Assembly: GCF_900106745.1 (NCBI RefSeq)
Contig: NZ_FNNV01000005.1
Location: 248,001 to 312,000, forward strand
Reading direction: 5' to 3'
DNA length: 64,000 bases
Source: Paenibacillus sp. CF384
Lineage (GTDB): Bacteria; Bacillota; Bacilli; Paenibacillales; Paenibacillaceae
Positions within the stretch are counted from its first letter, which is position 1. Each line of letters begins with the position of its first letter. Below, in pieces: positions 1 through 8,346 of this stretch. The translations under genes were made by a program, and so were the position numbers. The notes under the pieces were generated by a model that searched no databases, was not told the origin of the DNA, and saw nothing but the letters and a program-made list of their open reading frames with translations.

Positions 1-1290
1 TTCCAGGGAAACTACGGCGCGATGTCCTAGCATGACGAAACGGAAGTAGTCCGCTAAGTGCAGGCTCATTTTCTGAACGAGCTTGTAGTCCTTTAAGGCG
101 GCCAAATTATAAATAATGTTCAAGCTGTTCATATAGAAATGAGGATTGATCTGAATCTGCAGATGCTTGTACTCCGCTTTCTGCACCCGAATCTGCTCCT
201 CGTACACGTCGATCTTCAGCTTCTCGATTTGCTCGGCCATTTGGTTGAACGTCCCTGACATAAAGGCAAATTCACTATTGTCGGTGTTAACCGGCATTCT
301 GACGTTGAACTGCCCTTGACCCAGCTTCCGCATGCCTCGAACGAGTCCAACAAGCGGCTTGAACATGACCCGCTGTAAGAATAACAAGTATAAGGATAGG
401 ACGATGGCGACGGTGAGCGGAATCCAGATGTAGAGCATCTTTTGGAAATAGGGGAGGTTTTTCAAAATATACGTTTCCGGAATGACGATCATATAGTGGA
501 TATCCGAAATGGAGGAAGGCTGTGTAATGACGAGAAAATGATTCTGGTTCCACGTCGTCCTGTCTTGCTTCGTCATTTCCACAATATCCTTCTGCACGAT
601 GGATTCCTGCACAACCGGCAAGGGGGAGTTGGTTAGCGGATTGCCCGCCGGGTCCACGACGAACGCAGCCCCATCGGGGCCAACATCGAATTTATTCAAT
701 TCCTCGTTTAACCGATCGACTTGCACAAGCGCGCCGATATAGACGCCTGAGCCAAGGTCAACGGTTTTGATGAGATAATTGGTATCGTTCGGAATGGAGA
801 AACGCTCCCAGCGCTGCGTCTCTTCCGGCAGATCCTTAGAGGCGAGATTCGTGGTATAGTCCAGCAGCGCGGATTGCACCTCCGCGAAGTGAAAGCTGTA
901 CTGCGTGGCGAAGAACATGTCGTCGTCCTTGCGGGAGTAAACGAAGAAAGTATCTACTTTATTGTAATAACCGGTATCCAGCAGGAAACGTCTCGTCAGC
1001 TCCATCTTCACCATCGTATAGTCCGAGTCTTCTTCGGCCAATGACAGCTCCTGCAGCGATTGAATGTTGGGGTCGCCCTGCATCCGGTACAAATAACGCA
1101 TCGTTTCCTGCAATATTGCGTCATTGTTCTGCACTTGCTGCTCCATCAGCTTGTTGTAATGGAGCGAGATTTGTTCACGCACGACTTTAGTCGCATAGAC
1201 GTTATTGTAGACAAGAAAGAGCACCATAGGTGCAGTCATCAGCAGAAAGCCGAAGACGATCTTAAAACGAACCGACTGCCAAAACGGCAT
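1..1290 (-). CDS. Sensor histidine kinase, LytS/YesM type (C-terminus outside window)
   Basis: Reading leftwards from ATG at 1290 there is an open frame of 430 codons running off the window edge. Residues ~10-30 form a membrane segment, followed by a ~250-residue extracellular sensor region, a second membrane segment near residues 283-310 and a HAMP-like linker. Near residue 382 is the H-box QINPHFYMNSLNIIYNLA typical of the His_kinase (PF06580) group; its His is the expected phosphorylation site. The ATPase domain lies outside the window, presumably followed by a YesN-type response regulator. This class usually controls sugar uptake or polysaccharide-degradation genes. The family call is firm; the signal is unknown. 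Confidence 0.92.
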   Translation of the reverse strand, partial: MPFWQSVRFKIVFGFLLMTAPMVLFLVYNNVYATKVVREQISLHYNKLMEQQVQNNDAILQETMRYLYRMQGDPNIQSLQELSLAEEDSDYTMVKMELTRRFLLDTGYYNKVDTFFVYSRKDDDMFFATQYSFHFAEVQSALLDYTTNLASKDLPEETQRWERFSIPNDTNYLIKTVDLGSGVYIGALVQVDRLNEELNKFDVGPDGAAFVVDPAGNPLTNSPLPVVQESIVQKDIVEMTKQDRTTWNQNHFLVITQPSSISDIHYMIVIPETYILKNLPYFQKMLYIWIPLTVAIVLSLYLLFLQRVMFKPLVGLVRGMRKLGQGQFNVRMPVNTDNSEFAFMSGTFNQMAEQIEKLKIDVYEEQIRVQKAEYKHLQIQINPHFYMNSLNIIYNLAALKDYKLVQKMSLHLADYFRFVMLGHRAVVSLE

Positions 1291-1420
1291 AGAACTCCAC
1301 CCTCGCTGATAGCATTAAAATCCACTACCAGCATACCGCACGCCAATGAAAGCGGCAACAAAATATCCCGGCCGCTCTTGCCGCCCCCAGCTATCTACCT
1401 AAGGAAACAGTGGCAAATCG

Positions 1421-2335
1421 CTAGGTCTCTCCTCCTGCACCGTTTCGTTCTTGCAGGAACCGAATAAGGGGTTCTCGATCTTCTTCGAACGATAATTCCA
1501 GTTCTCTCAGCTCTTCGACTGTCTTCCATGCAATCTCATAGATTAGGCCATCCGGGTCTTGGATACACGGCTCGCCGCCCACAATTTCACCACGGAAATA
1601 GGCGATTCTCTCTTGCTTCATGAAGAGCTGCCCGGCCAACCGAATGCGATAGCCTGTTTCCTCGAAAACCTCGCGGATGCAGCAATCTTCATAGGATTCG
1701 TTCGACTCCCGTCCTCCTGACGGAACAGACCATCGTTTCTCCTCATGCGGTTTCCCCTGCAGCACCATGAGGAGGCCACCTGACGCATTGAAACAGATCG
1801 CGGCTGACCCGCTCCAGCTCATGCGATACCACGACGATTCGATCTGCGCCGTATGATGGCGGTTATGCCAAACAAACCGCTGCAGCGCCGTATCCAGCGT
1901 GATACTCCCGAGTGCCAGCGTGCGTAACTTCCTGCTGAACTGCTCCGGGCTCAACCCTTGAAGCAGAATCACAAACCGCCGATGCAGAATCTCTAGTAAA
2001 TCCAGTGTATCCTCGATCGGAACCTCCCTATAATCATGCAGCTCGCCCCACAAATCCTCCCGGTACGTCGCTCCGAGCGGTTCTTCCTCCGTCAGCGCTC
2101 GCTTGAACCTCAAGTATGCATTCATATCGTTGTCGGCCAGATGATGCACGATCTGTCTGGCAGACCAGCCGCCTTCGCGGTATGGGACGTCCAGTTGTTC
2201 CGAGCCGAGGTTGCTTATCAGTTTCCTCAGTGTCACGGTAATGCCGGGAATCTCGTTGATGACGGCTGCACGTTGTTCGTGTGTCGAAATTGGCGCCGCT
2301 TGGAACGGGCCAATTGGGAATCGAATGTCGTTCAT
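1421..2335 (-). CDS. DinB/YfiT-like metal hydrolase fused to a Nudix hydrolase
   Basis: Two enzyme domains lie in one 304-residue frame. Residues ~10-175 match the YfiT (BstA-like, DinB superfamily) four-helix bundle: WSARQIVHHLAD early and WHNRHHTAQI late provide the metal-binding histidines. Residues ~175-304 are a Nudix domain with a complete Nudix box (G-x5-E-x7-REVFEETGY) starting at GGRESNE. YfiT proteins are putative metal-dependent hydrolases or thiol transferases; Nudix enzymes cleave nucleoside diphosphate derivatives. There is no stop or frameshift between the halves, so it appears to be a true fusion. The substrate cannot be inferred. The gene stands alone, with unrelated neighbours. 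Confidence 0.88.
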   Translation of the reverse strand: MNDIRFPIGPFQAAPISTHEQRAAVINEIPGITVTLRKLISNLGSEQLDVPYREGGWSARQIVHHLADNDMNAYLRFKRALTEEEPLGATYREDLWGELHDYREVPIEDTLDLLEILHRRFVILLQGLSPEQFSRKLRTLALGSITLDTALQRFVWHNRHHTAQIESSWYRMSWSGSAAICFNASGGLLMVLQGKPHEEKRWSVPSGGRESNESYEDCCIREVFEETGYRIRLAGQLFMKQERIAYFRGEIVGGEPCIQDPDGLIYEIAWKTVEELRELELSFEEDREPLIRFLQERNGAGGET

Positions 2336-2484
2336 GGGTTTGGTTACCGCCTTTCAATACAACTATATTCGAGTGATATATTCGAGAAACGACAAATGAA
2401 TCCTTTTTACGCTCCTGCAGACACATGTCCCTGCCCTTCTCTAGCAATGCTGCATATTTTAGTAGAAAAGGAGTAGGTGATGTA

Positions 2485-2916
2485 GTGGGACAACTTATTG
2501 ATGCACGAACTTCAAGCAATATCCCCGTCGTTCTTACCGAGTTTGATAATACGTTTCCGCTCGATACCCCTGTCATCGTTGGACAGGTAGGACTGAACAT
2601 TCCGCCTCAAACCCAGGGAATTATCCGGGTTCAATTGACAGGCATGGTTGGTGTCGCACTTCCGACGGATTTTCCGCAAGGATTCATCCTGGAGCTTTAT
2701 ATCGTTAGAGGTCTGACCATCGACGACGTGCTGATTTACAAATCTGTCCATTCGTTTGATTTCGGCATACACACGATTGGGTTCTCTGCATCCGATTATC
2801 ATATCCCTGCACCTGCATCGGGGCTTCAACCCTACACGTTATTCGCAATCGCTCTCTCACCAGGAATCGCTCGTATCGGTCCGGAGAACTTGAACGCTTC
2901 CGCTTATACCGGATAA
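2485..2916 (+). CDS. Small protein of unknown function
   Basis: About 143 residues, not recognised. I prefer the GTG at 2485 because AAAAGGAG (2466-2473) precedes it; an upstream ATG at 2425 would add 20 residues without a clear ribosome site. The sequence is beta-rich with repeated hydrophobic strands and no signal peptide, membrane helix or cysteines, and ends in NASAYTG. A sigma-K-like -10 (CATATTTTA, 2453-2461) lies just upstream, but no matching -35 is seen. A terminator follows at 2980. It could be a small surface or spore protein; that is a guess. Confidence 0.6.
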   Translation: MGQLIDARTSSNIPVVLTEFDNTFPLDTPVIVGQVGLNIPPQTQGIIRVQLTGMVGVALPTDFPQGFILELYIVRGLTIDDVLIYKSVHSFDFGIHTIGFSASDYHIPAPASGLQPYTLFAIALSPGIARIGPENLNASAYTG

Positions 2917-2979
2917 TGAAAGGCATAGGAAAGGCAGTTACACGTTGGATCGAGGACCCTATCATCCGCAGACAAAAAC

Positions 2980-3025
2980 AAAAGCTGCCCCAAAAGCCAT
3001 AACATGCGCTTTTAGGGCAGCTTTT
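2980..3025. terminator. Bidirectional terminator between convergent genes
   Basis: The 18-base arm starting AAAAGCTGCCC (2980-2997) pairs with GCTTTTAGGGCAGCTTTT (3008-3025) with one mismatch. T-rich tracts lie on both sides, so it can end the rightward gene at 2916 and the leftward gene ending at 3052. Confidence 0.85.
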
Positions 3026-3051
3026 CTATCTACATCTAAATTACTCGCTTC

Positions 3052-5532
3052 TTAGAACCCCGTATTCCCGTTCAACACCGGCACGACCAACGGATTCGCA
3101 TTCGTATAGTTCGCCAGCGCGTTGCCGGAGGCAACGTTAAAGTTGAACTGCGTCCGACCGCCGCTGTCACCGTAGCTCGTGTTGTCGATATGAATGCCTT
3201 CCGTCTCGCCGTTCGTAATGTTGTTGAGCTCGATTCGCACATTGAGCATTGGGTTGACGTAGAGCCAGAACTGAATTCCTGCGTGGTTGTGACCGGTATG
3301 ACCCGCTTTGTTAATCGTGTTCCGTTGGAACTTGAGGCCGCTGATCGTATACGAAGGTTTCGTCGGCTCGACCGGCTCCGTCGTGACGATCATGCCCGCG
3401 TTAAACGTGCTGTCGATGTAGTTATCGCGGAAGATCAAGTTATTGCCGCCTACATCGGACATGCCTCGCCCCCAGTAGCTCGCGATAATCGTGTTGAACT
3501 GCCCCACGTTATTCTGAGCGACGCCTGGGAAGTTCATCAGATTCACCTGCGCAACCCCATCATCGCCAAGTCCGCGCATGAAGTTATTCTGTGCCACGTT
3601 GCCGGCGTTCCCGTCATCTCCCCAGTGAATGCCGTCAAAATACGTATTGTAAAGCCGTACATTCTGAATGGTCGAGTTCGACCAATCCGTCCAGCCCTCC
3701 AAGCAGCCCATATGCTCTGCCCATAGATTCTGCAGCACATTGTTAGTTCCGGTACCGGGATTGGTAAGCACGATGATGCCATAATGCCCATCCCGCTGCG
3801 TATCCACGCTGCTAATGCGAAGATCCGAAATCGTCGTGTTGTTGTTGAGCGTGAACCCAACCTCGCCGCCCCAGATTCCATTCGTAACGGTGCTATGCAA
3901 ATTAGAATACCAGATACCTGCGCCTTTCAAGCTTACGCCTGATGGGACAGCGATCTTATCGCTTTGGTTGTAGGTCCCCGGCGGGAACCAGACGTTCTTG
4001 CCAGAAGAAGCTGCGGCGTTAACCGCGCTTTGAATCGCTGCCGTATCATCCGCGATCCCATTGCCAACCGCATTGTAAGGCGCCGACTTAACCGAAATAT
4101 AATTCGCCGGCATCGCAATCGGAGCTGCCGCCGTCTCCAAATCGATTAGATCAACCCCGTACCAAGTGAGGCTGTTGCCGGAATCCTTTTGCAGCTTCAC
4201 CGTATCCCCTGCATTAATATCGATCGCAAAATCCTTATCGTCAAAGCTGCGTACATACGAGTTTCCCGGAGCCGTATCATAATTGAACGTGGAGGTGAGC
4301 GACAAGTCTTGACGCTTCACGCCATTGACATAGAGAGCCAATGTCCCGCTCGTATTCTGAGGAATGCTGTACCGCAGAATCAGCCGGTTCGCATCGCGAA
4401 CATTGGTCCACTGCACGGACTCGCCTGTCGCATCGAGGTGCACGTAGCTTTTGCCGGAAGCGGCTTCCTTCTTCATCGTCGTGTCATTATTCGTAGTCGC
4501 TCCGCCGCCGAGTGTACCATTCTCCGCCTCATAGGTTGTGAATGGCATCGTTGCACCACGGGAATTGTTGTTGGTCAGCCGCAGCCAGTTGATATTCGCG
4601 ATTCCGGAACCTGTGACTCCTTTCACATATAAATTATGTGTGCCCGTAGCAGAACCCGTGATCGGCCAAGTTTGGGTCTCGAACGTATTCCAGCTGTCCG
4701 TATTGGCCACCGTAAATGTGCTGATTACGGGCCCTGTCAGGCTGTCGAGCCGAACCTCGAACTTGTTGCCCGTCGCTATTGCCGCAACACGAGCCTCGAG
4801 CGTCTTGTAGCCGCCGCTTAAATTCACATTGTTATACACCATATAATCATTCGTATCGAAGCTGCCAACCTGCTGGCCCCCGCCCGTATCCGGCGTTGAT
4901 GCCGGTGCTACCCCAGACATCGAGCTGTAGCTCTCCGCTTCGATCTTGATTGCCGTTGTCATCGTTATAACCGGCGACCAACTCGTTTCATCGAAGTTCA
5001 TATTCCCGTTAGCATTGATGACAAAATAAAGTGCATCCCCAGCCTCGACATGAATATTCGATACACCGCTTGGGGTTACATCGGCTGACGGTGTCACGGT
5101 AGCGCTCCAGAGCTGCGTTGTATTCTTGAAGATTTTCGCCACGACTCCGTTACTGCTGGCATTCACCTTGATCACATTGCCTGTAATGTCGACATTGCCT
5201 GCTTGCGGCGCTACCCATTTCTTCACCGCATCATAGGTTGTCTCCGGATGAAAGAAAGCGTCCCTCACGTACGGATACCCGGAGGTTTCCTTCCACTTGG
5301 CAGGGGTAGTCGCATCATAAACGCTGAGATACGAATACGTGCTTCCCGTCTTCTTCATATTGAACCAATTGCCGACGCCTTGCGTTGTACCGAAAGACGT
5401 TAATGCGCTGTACGTTACCGTTTCGGGAATCGGGGCTGCTTCGCTTCTCCCCTCATTCACAAGCAAACCGCTGGCAATGAGCGTGAATGCCATGGCACCA
5501 TATATTCCTTGCTTCAACCTTCTTCTGATCAT
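3052..5532 (-). CDS. Secreted beta-helix glycoside hydrolase with two carbohydrate-binding modules, GH87-like
   Basis: 826 residues starting at ATG 5532 behind TAAGGAG. Residues 1-33 are a signal peptide with a cut near SEA-A. A ~160-residue N-terminal beta domain is followed by a CBM6/35-type module (~195-320, IKIEAESYSSM to NWLRL) and a second (~330-470, YEAENGTLGGG). The C-terminal ~350 residues are a right-handed beta-helix starting DDTAAIQSAV, with KGAGIWYSNL and the Asp-rich segments DGIHWGDDG and GLGDDGVA, which resemble GH87 alpha-1,3-glucanase (mycodextranase) active-site turns. It probably cleaves an alpha-glucan outside the cell. A GH28-related or pectate-lyase-like enzyme is the main alternative. 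Confidence 0.7.
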   Translation of the reverse strand: MIRRRLKQGIYGAMAFTLIASGLLVNEGRSEAAPIPETVTYSALTSFGTTQGVGNWFNMKKTGSTYSYLSVYDATTPAKWKETSGYPYVRDAFFHPETTYDAVKKWVAPQAGNVDITGNVIKVNASSNGVVAKIFKNTTQLWSATVTPSADVTPSGVSNIHVEAGDALYFVINANGNMNFDETSWSPVITMTTAIKIEAESYSSMSGVAPASTPDTGGGQQVGSFDTNDYMVYNNVNLSGGYKTLEARVAAIATGNKFEVRLDSLTGPVISTFTVANTDSWNTFETQTWPITGSATGTHNLYVKGVTGSGIANINWLRLTNNNSRGATMPFTTYEAENGTLGGGATTNNDTTMKKEAASGKSYVHLDATGESVQWTNVRDANRLILRYSIPQNTSGTLALYVNGVKRQDLSLTSTFNYDTAPGNSYVRSFDDKDFAIDINAGDTVKLQKDSGNSLTWYGVDLIDLETAAAPIAMPANYISVKSAPYNAVGNGIADDTAAIQSAVNAAASSGKNVWFPPGTYNQSDKIAVPSGVSLKGAGIWYSNLHSTVTNGIWGGEVGFTLNNNTTISDLRISSVDTQRDGHYGIIVLTNPGTGTNNVLQNLWAEHMGCLEGWTDWSNSTIQNVRLYNTYFDGIHWGDDGNAGNVAQNNFMRGLGDDGVAQVNLMNFPGVAQNNVGQFNTIIASYWGRGMSDVGGNNLIFRDNYIDSTFNAGMIVTTEPVEPTKPSYTISGLKFQRNTINKAGHTGHNHAGIQFWLYVNPMLNVRIELNNITNGETEGIHIDNTSYGDSGGRTQFNFNVASGNALANYTNANPLVVPVLNGNTGF

Positions 5533-5774
5533 CGCTGCATCTCCTTATCATCTGTACTCAGTAGCCAACGTTTCGTTATTACCGATTACATATGTCGCAC
5601 CACCTCCATCTCAAACGGATTAGGCATGATGAATCTGGATGTCGATGATCTTAAAGGTAGCATAGTGACACAAGCAATATTCGAACATGTTATTAGCAAA
5701 ATATTAACTTTCTCTATGACTCTCTCCGAACCTAGCCGCCACCGAGAACTGAACCGCTGAATTTCGACATTCTA

Positions 5775-5783
5775 TGCTATACT
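5775..5783 (+). promoter_or_regulatory. Possible extended -10 promoter for the FtsA-like gene
   Basis: TG-C-TATACT (TG at 5775, TATACT at 5778-5783) fits an extended -10. No convincing -35 is seen. The rest of the 349-base gap between 5533 and 5881 shows no gene. Confidence 0.35.
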
Positions 5784-5881
5784 AGGAACAATTATCCTTT
5801 TATTGGGTCAACCTAGCGGATTGGTTTCCGTCCGCCTTACACACCACGAATGCAACCAACATGAAGGCAGGGGACTCTCGA

Positions 5882-8002
5882 ATGGTACGGATCGAAGCGG
5901 CAGGAAGCTATATGCAGCGTGTTTTTGCAGTTGATATTGGAACCAGAAGCGTCATTGGCTTAACCGGCTACTACGAGGATGGAAGTCTAATCATCGAGCA
6001 CGGCGAAGTAGAGTACCATAAGGACCGCGTGATGATAGACGGACAAATTCATGACATTGAAGGCGTCACGGAATCGATCAAGGTGATTAAGGAAAAGCTG
6101 GAAACCAAATGCGGACAACGCCTGACCGATGTTGCGATTGCTGCTGCAGGCCGCTCTCTGATCACGGGTCGTGCGGAGCTGGAGCAAGAAATCGATCATA
6201 ACAAACCGATCGAGAAACATATCGTGGACGCTCTCGAATCCGAATGCTTAAACCTCATCTATAATCAGCTGCTAGAGCAATCCCAGGATATCAAAGATTA
6301 TTTCTGCATCGGCCATACGGTCGTCCATTACTATATTAACGATGCGATGATGCTCAGTTTGATCGGCCACAGAGGCAGAACGATTAAAGTTGATCTAATC
6401 GCCACCTTCTTGCCTCGTACCGTCGTGGAAAGCCTCTATGCGTCAGTCAGTAACATCGGACTAAACGTCAGCTATCTGACTCTTGAGCCAATCGCGGCAA
6501 TTGAAGCAGCCGTTCCTGCCAACATGCGCCTTCTGAATATCGCACTCGTTGACATCGGGGCCGGCACCTCGGACATTGCCATTACCAAGGATGGTACGGT
6601 TGTCGCTTATGCGATGACCTCGACCGCCGGCGATGAAGTGACCGAAGCCATTGCTCAAGCCTATTTGCTCGATTTCGACAGTGCGGAAGCGTTGAAATGC
6701 AAGCTGAACCAAGGTGCGGAGCAGCACACGTTCACTGATATCATTGGCCTCCAGCATACAGTCGCATCTGAAGAGATACTAGACACGATTCAGGAAGTTA
6801 TCGAGCTGATTGCCAAGAACATAGCCGACAATATCTTGGAGAGAAACAATAAAGCACCAAGCGCCGTTTTCTTAACCGGCGGAGGAAGCAAGCTGCCCCG
6901 ATTGAGCCAGGCTATCGCCTCCTATTTGCAATTACCTGTCGGTAGAGTCGCCACTCGAGATCTTGCAACGATCCCCAAGATGACCATACGGCATTTTGAG
7001 ATGAACGGTCCTGAGGTGATGACGCCAATTGGCATCTTGATCAAAGCTGCCGCTCATTTGGGCAAGGATTTTGTAGAGGTTACCGTTAACGGGGATCGAG
7101 TGAAGTTAATTAATACGAAAGCACTTCAGGTGATTGATGCCCTCATGCTAATCGGGTTTAATCCGCAGCAATTAATTGCACGAGCGGGCCAATCGATGGA
7201 AATCACGATAAACGGACGCACACGAACGATATTCGGCGAACCCGGACAGCCTGGCGAAATCTGCGTCAATAACCAATTAGCCAGCATCAGCACGCCAATA
7301 AAGCTTCATGATGACATTACGATTACGCCGGCAATACCGGGTAAACCCAAGGAACTTACAGTTGGCCAGCTGTTTGATATGAACGCAGGCTTCTATTGGA
7401 ACGAGCAGTGGGTGCAAACCACTCAGTCCGTGACCATCAATGGGACGCCGGCGGCTGATGATCGTCTCATTACCGCTGACGACTCCGTTACGGTTCTGCA
7501 GCTTGTAACACTAACTGATGTGTATCGGCATTTTAATATTCCACCGACTGTAAGGGTTCTTGTCAATGGCCTAGCCATGGAGATGCAGTATCGAATTCAA
7601 CCTCGCGACTCCATTACAGTTGAACGCGAAGTCGCGGGGGAGGACGAGGACGAGGTCGAGGTCAAGGACGAGGTCAAGGCCGTGGTCAAGGACGAGGTCA
7701 AGGCCGTGGTCGCTATCACTGCTGTGAATGAACAATCACCGGCGGTGGTTCCCGAAGAGCAGCATCAACCTCAGTCTCCTACTGAACCGTTCATCCACAT
7801 CACTTATAATGGCGGCCCACTCTCGTTGCCTTATAGAGAAGGATTCACATTCATTCATCTCTTCGATTACATCGATTTCGACCGCACACAGGTTCATGGG
7901 TCACTACGAATGACGCTCAATGGCGAGCCTGCCGCTTATTACGAGAAGATTCAAGATGGCGATGCCGTCATTATTGAATGGACAGCGAAGCGAGAGACTT
8001 GA
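5882..8002 (+). CDS. FtsA-like actin-fold ATPase with long beta-grasp tail
   Basis: ATG 5882 follows AGGGGA at a 6-base spacing; ATG 5861 upstream and ATG 5912 (behind AGGAAG) are alternatives. The N-terminal ~390 residues are an FtsA/PilM-type fold: phosphate 1 loop FAVDIGTRSVIGL, phosphate 2 loop ALVDIGAGTSDIAI, adenosine loop FLTGGGSKLPRL. The remaining ~320 residues are beta strands that recur as V/I-x-V/I-N-G ... D-x-I/V-T-V units (at least four), resembling ThiS/beta-grasp modules, interrupted by an acidic KDEVKAVV linker encoded by a short direct repeat (~7640-7715). It is longer than FtsA (~420) and lacks a C-terminal amphipathic helix, so it is unlikely to be the FtsZ tether. The role is unknown; it is not next to ftsZ. 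Confidence 0.8.
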   Translation: MVRIEAAGSYMQRVFAVDIGTRSVIGLTGYYEDGSLIIEHGEVEYHKDRVMIDGQIHDIEGVTESIKVIKEKLETKCGQRLTDVAIAAAGRSLITGRAELEQEIDHNKPIEKHIVDALESECLNLIYNQLLEQSQDIKDYFCIGHTVVHYYINDAMMLSLIGHRGRTIKVDLIATFLPRTVVESLYASVSNIGLNVSYLTLEPIAAIEAAVPANMRLLNIALVDIGAGTSDIAITKDGTVVAYAMTSTAGDEVTEAIAQAYLLDFDSAEALKCKLNQGAEQHTFTDIIGLQHTVASEEILDTIQEVIELIAKNIADNILERNNKAPSAVFLTGGGSKLPRLSQAIASYLQLPVGRVATRDLATIPKMTIRHFEMNGPEVMTPIGILIKAAAHLGKDFVEVTVNGDRVKLINTKALQVIDALMLIGFNPQQLIARAGQSMEITINGRTRTIFGEPGQPGEICVNNQLASISTPIKLHDDITITPAIPGKPKELTVGQLFDMNAGFYWNEQWVQTTQSVTINGTPAADDRLITADDSVTVLQLVTLTDVYRHFNIPPTVRVLVNGLAMEMQYRIQPRDSITVEREVAGEDEDEVEVKDEVKAVVKDEVKAVVAITAVNEQSPAVVPEEQHQPQSPTEPFIHITYNGGPLSLPYREGFTFIHLFDYIDFDRTQVHGSLRMTLNGEPAAYYEKIQDGDAVIIEWTAKRET

Positions 8003-8029
8003 AGATGACAAGAAGCTAGAGTAAATCAA

Positions 8030-8067
8030 GAAGACCGGGTGCTCCTGAGGAGGAGCATCCGGTCTTC
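8030..8067 (+). terminator. Terminator after the FtsA-like gene
   Basis: A 17-base stem starting GAAGACCGG (8030-8046, 8051-8067) with a GAGG loop and a short T run, 27 bases after the stop codon. Confidence 0.88.
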
Positions 8068-8150
8068 TTTCGAGAACCGACATCTGATACAACATCGGTT
8101 TTTATTCTGTGCCTCCGCGATGAACCAATGCTTCGTCACAATGCCAACCC

Positions 8151-8333
8151 TAACGGTTGTCACAGTGGTTATTTGGCATTCATTTACCCTGTTTATTTTC
8201 TAACGGTTGCCAGCGAGCTTATTTAACAGATTTCCGCTGCGAATCGACCAATTTGCTGTAAATAAGCTCTGTCACAACCGTTAGCGTTTCAAATAGGCTG
8301 ATTTGCATGAAATAGCCACTCTGGCAACCGTTA
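8151..8333. repeat. Four-unit inverted-repeat element, copy A (diverged unit)
   Basis: Four 24-base units: 8151-8174 and 8201-8224 in one orientation (TAACGGTTG...CTTATTT), and 8260-8283 and 8310-8333 in the opposite one. Unit-to-unit steps are 50, 59 and 50 bases. Units 1 and 4, and 2 and 3, can pair; the spacers are unrelated. The layout matches the elements at 10143 and 26421, although the unit differs after TAACG. It fills most of the gap between convergent genes; no ORF is visible. Confidence 0.85.
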
Positions 8334-8346
8334 CATTTTTTGCTAC

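Noticed and set aside
5882..8002. Cell-division FtsA
   Set aside because: Nearly 300 residues longer, unrelated tail, no FtsZ-tether helix and no ftsZ next to it.
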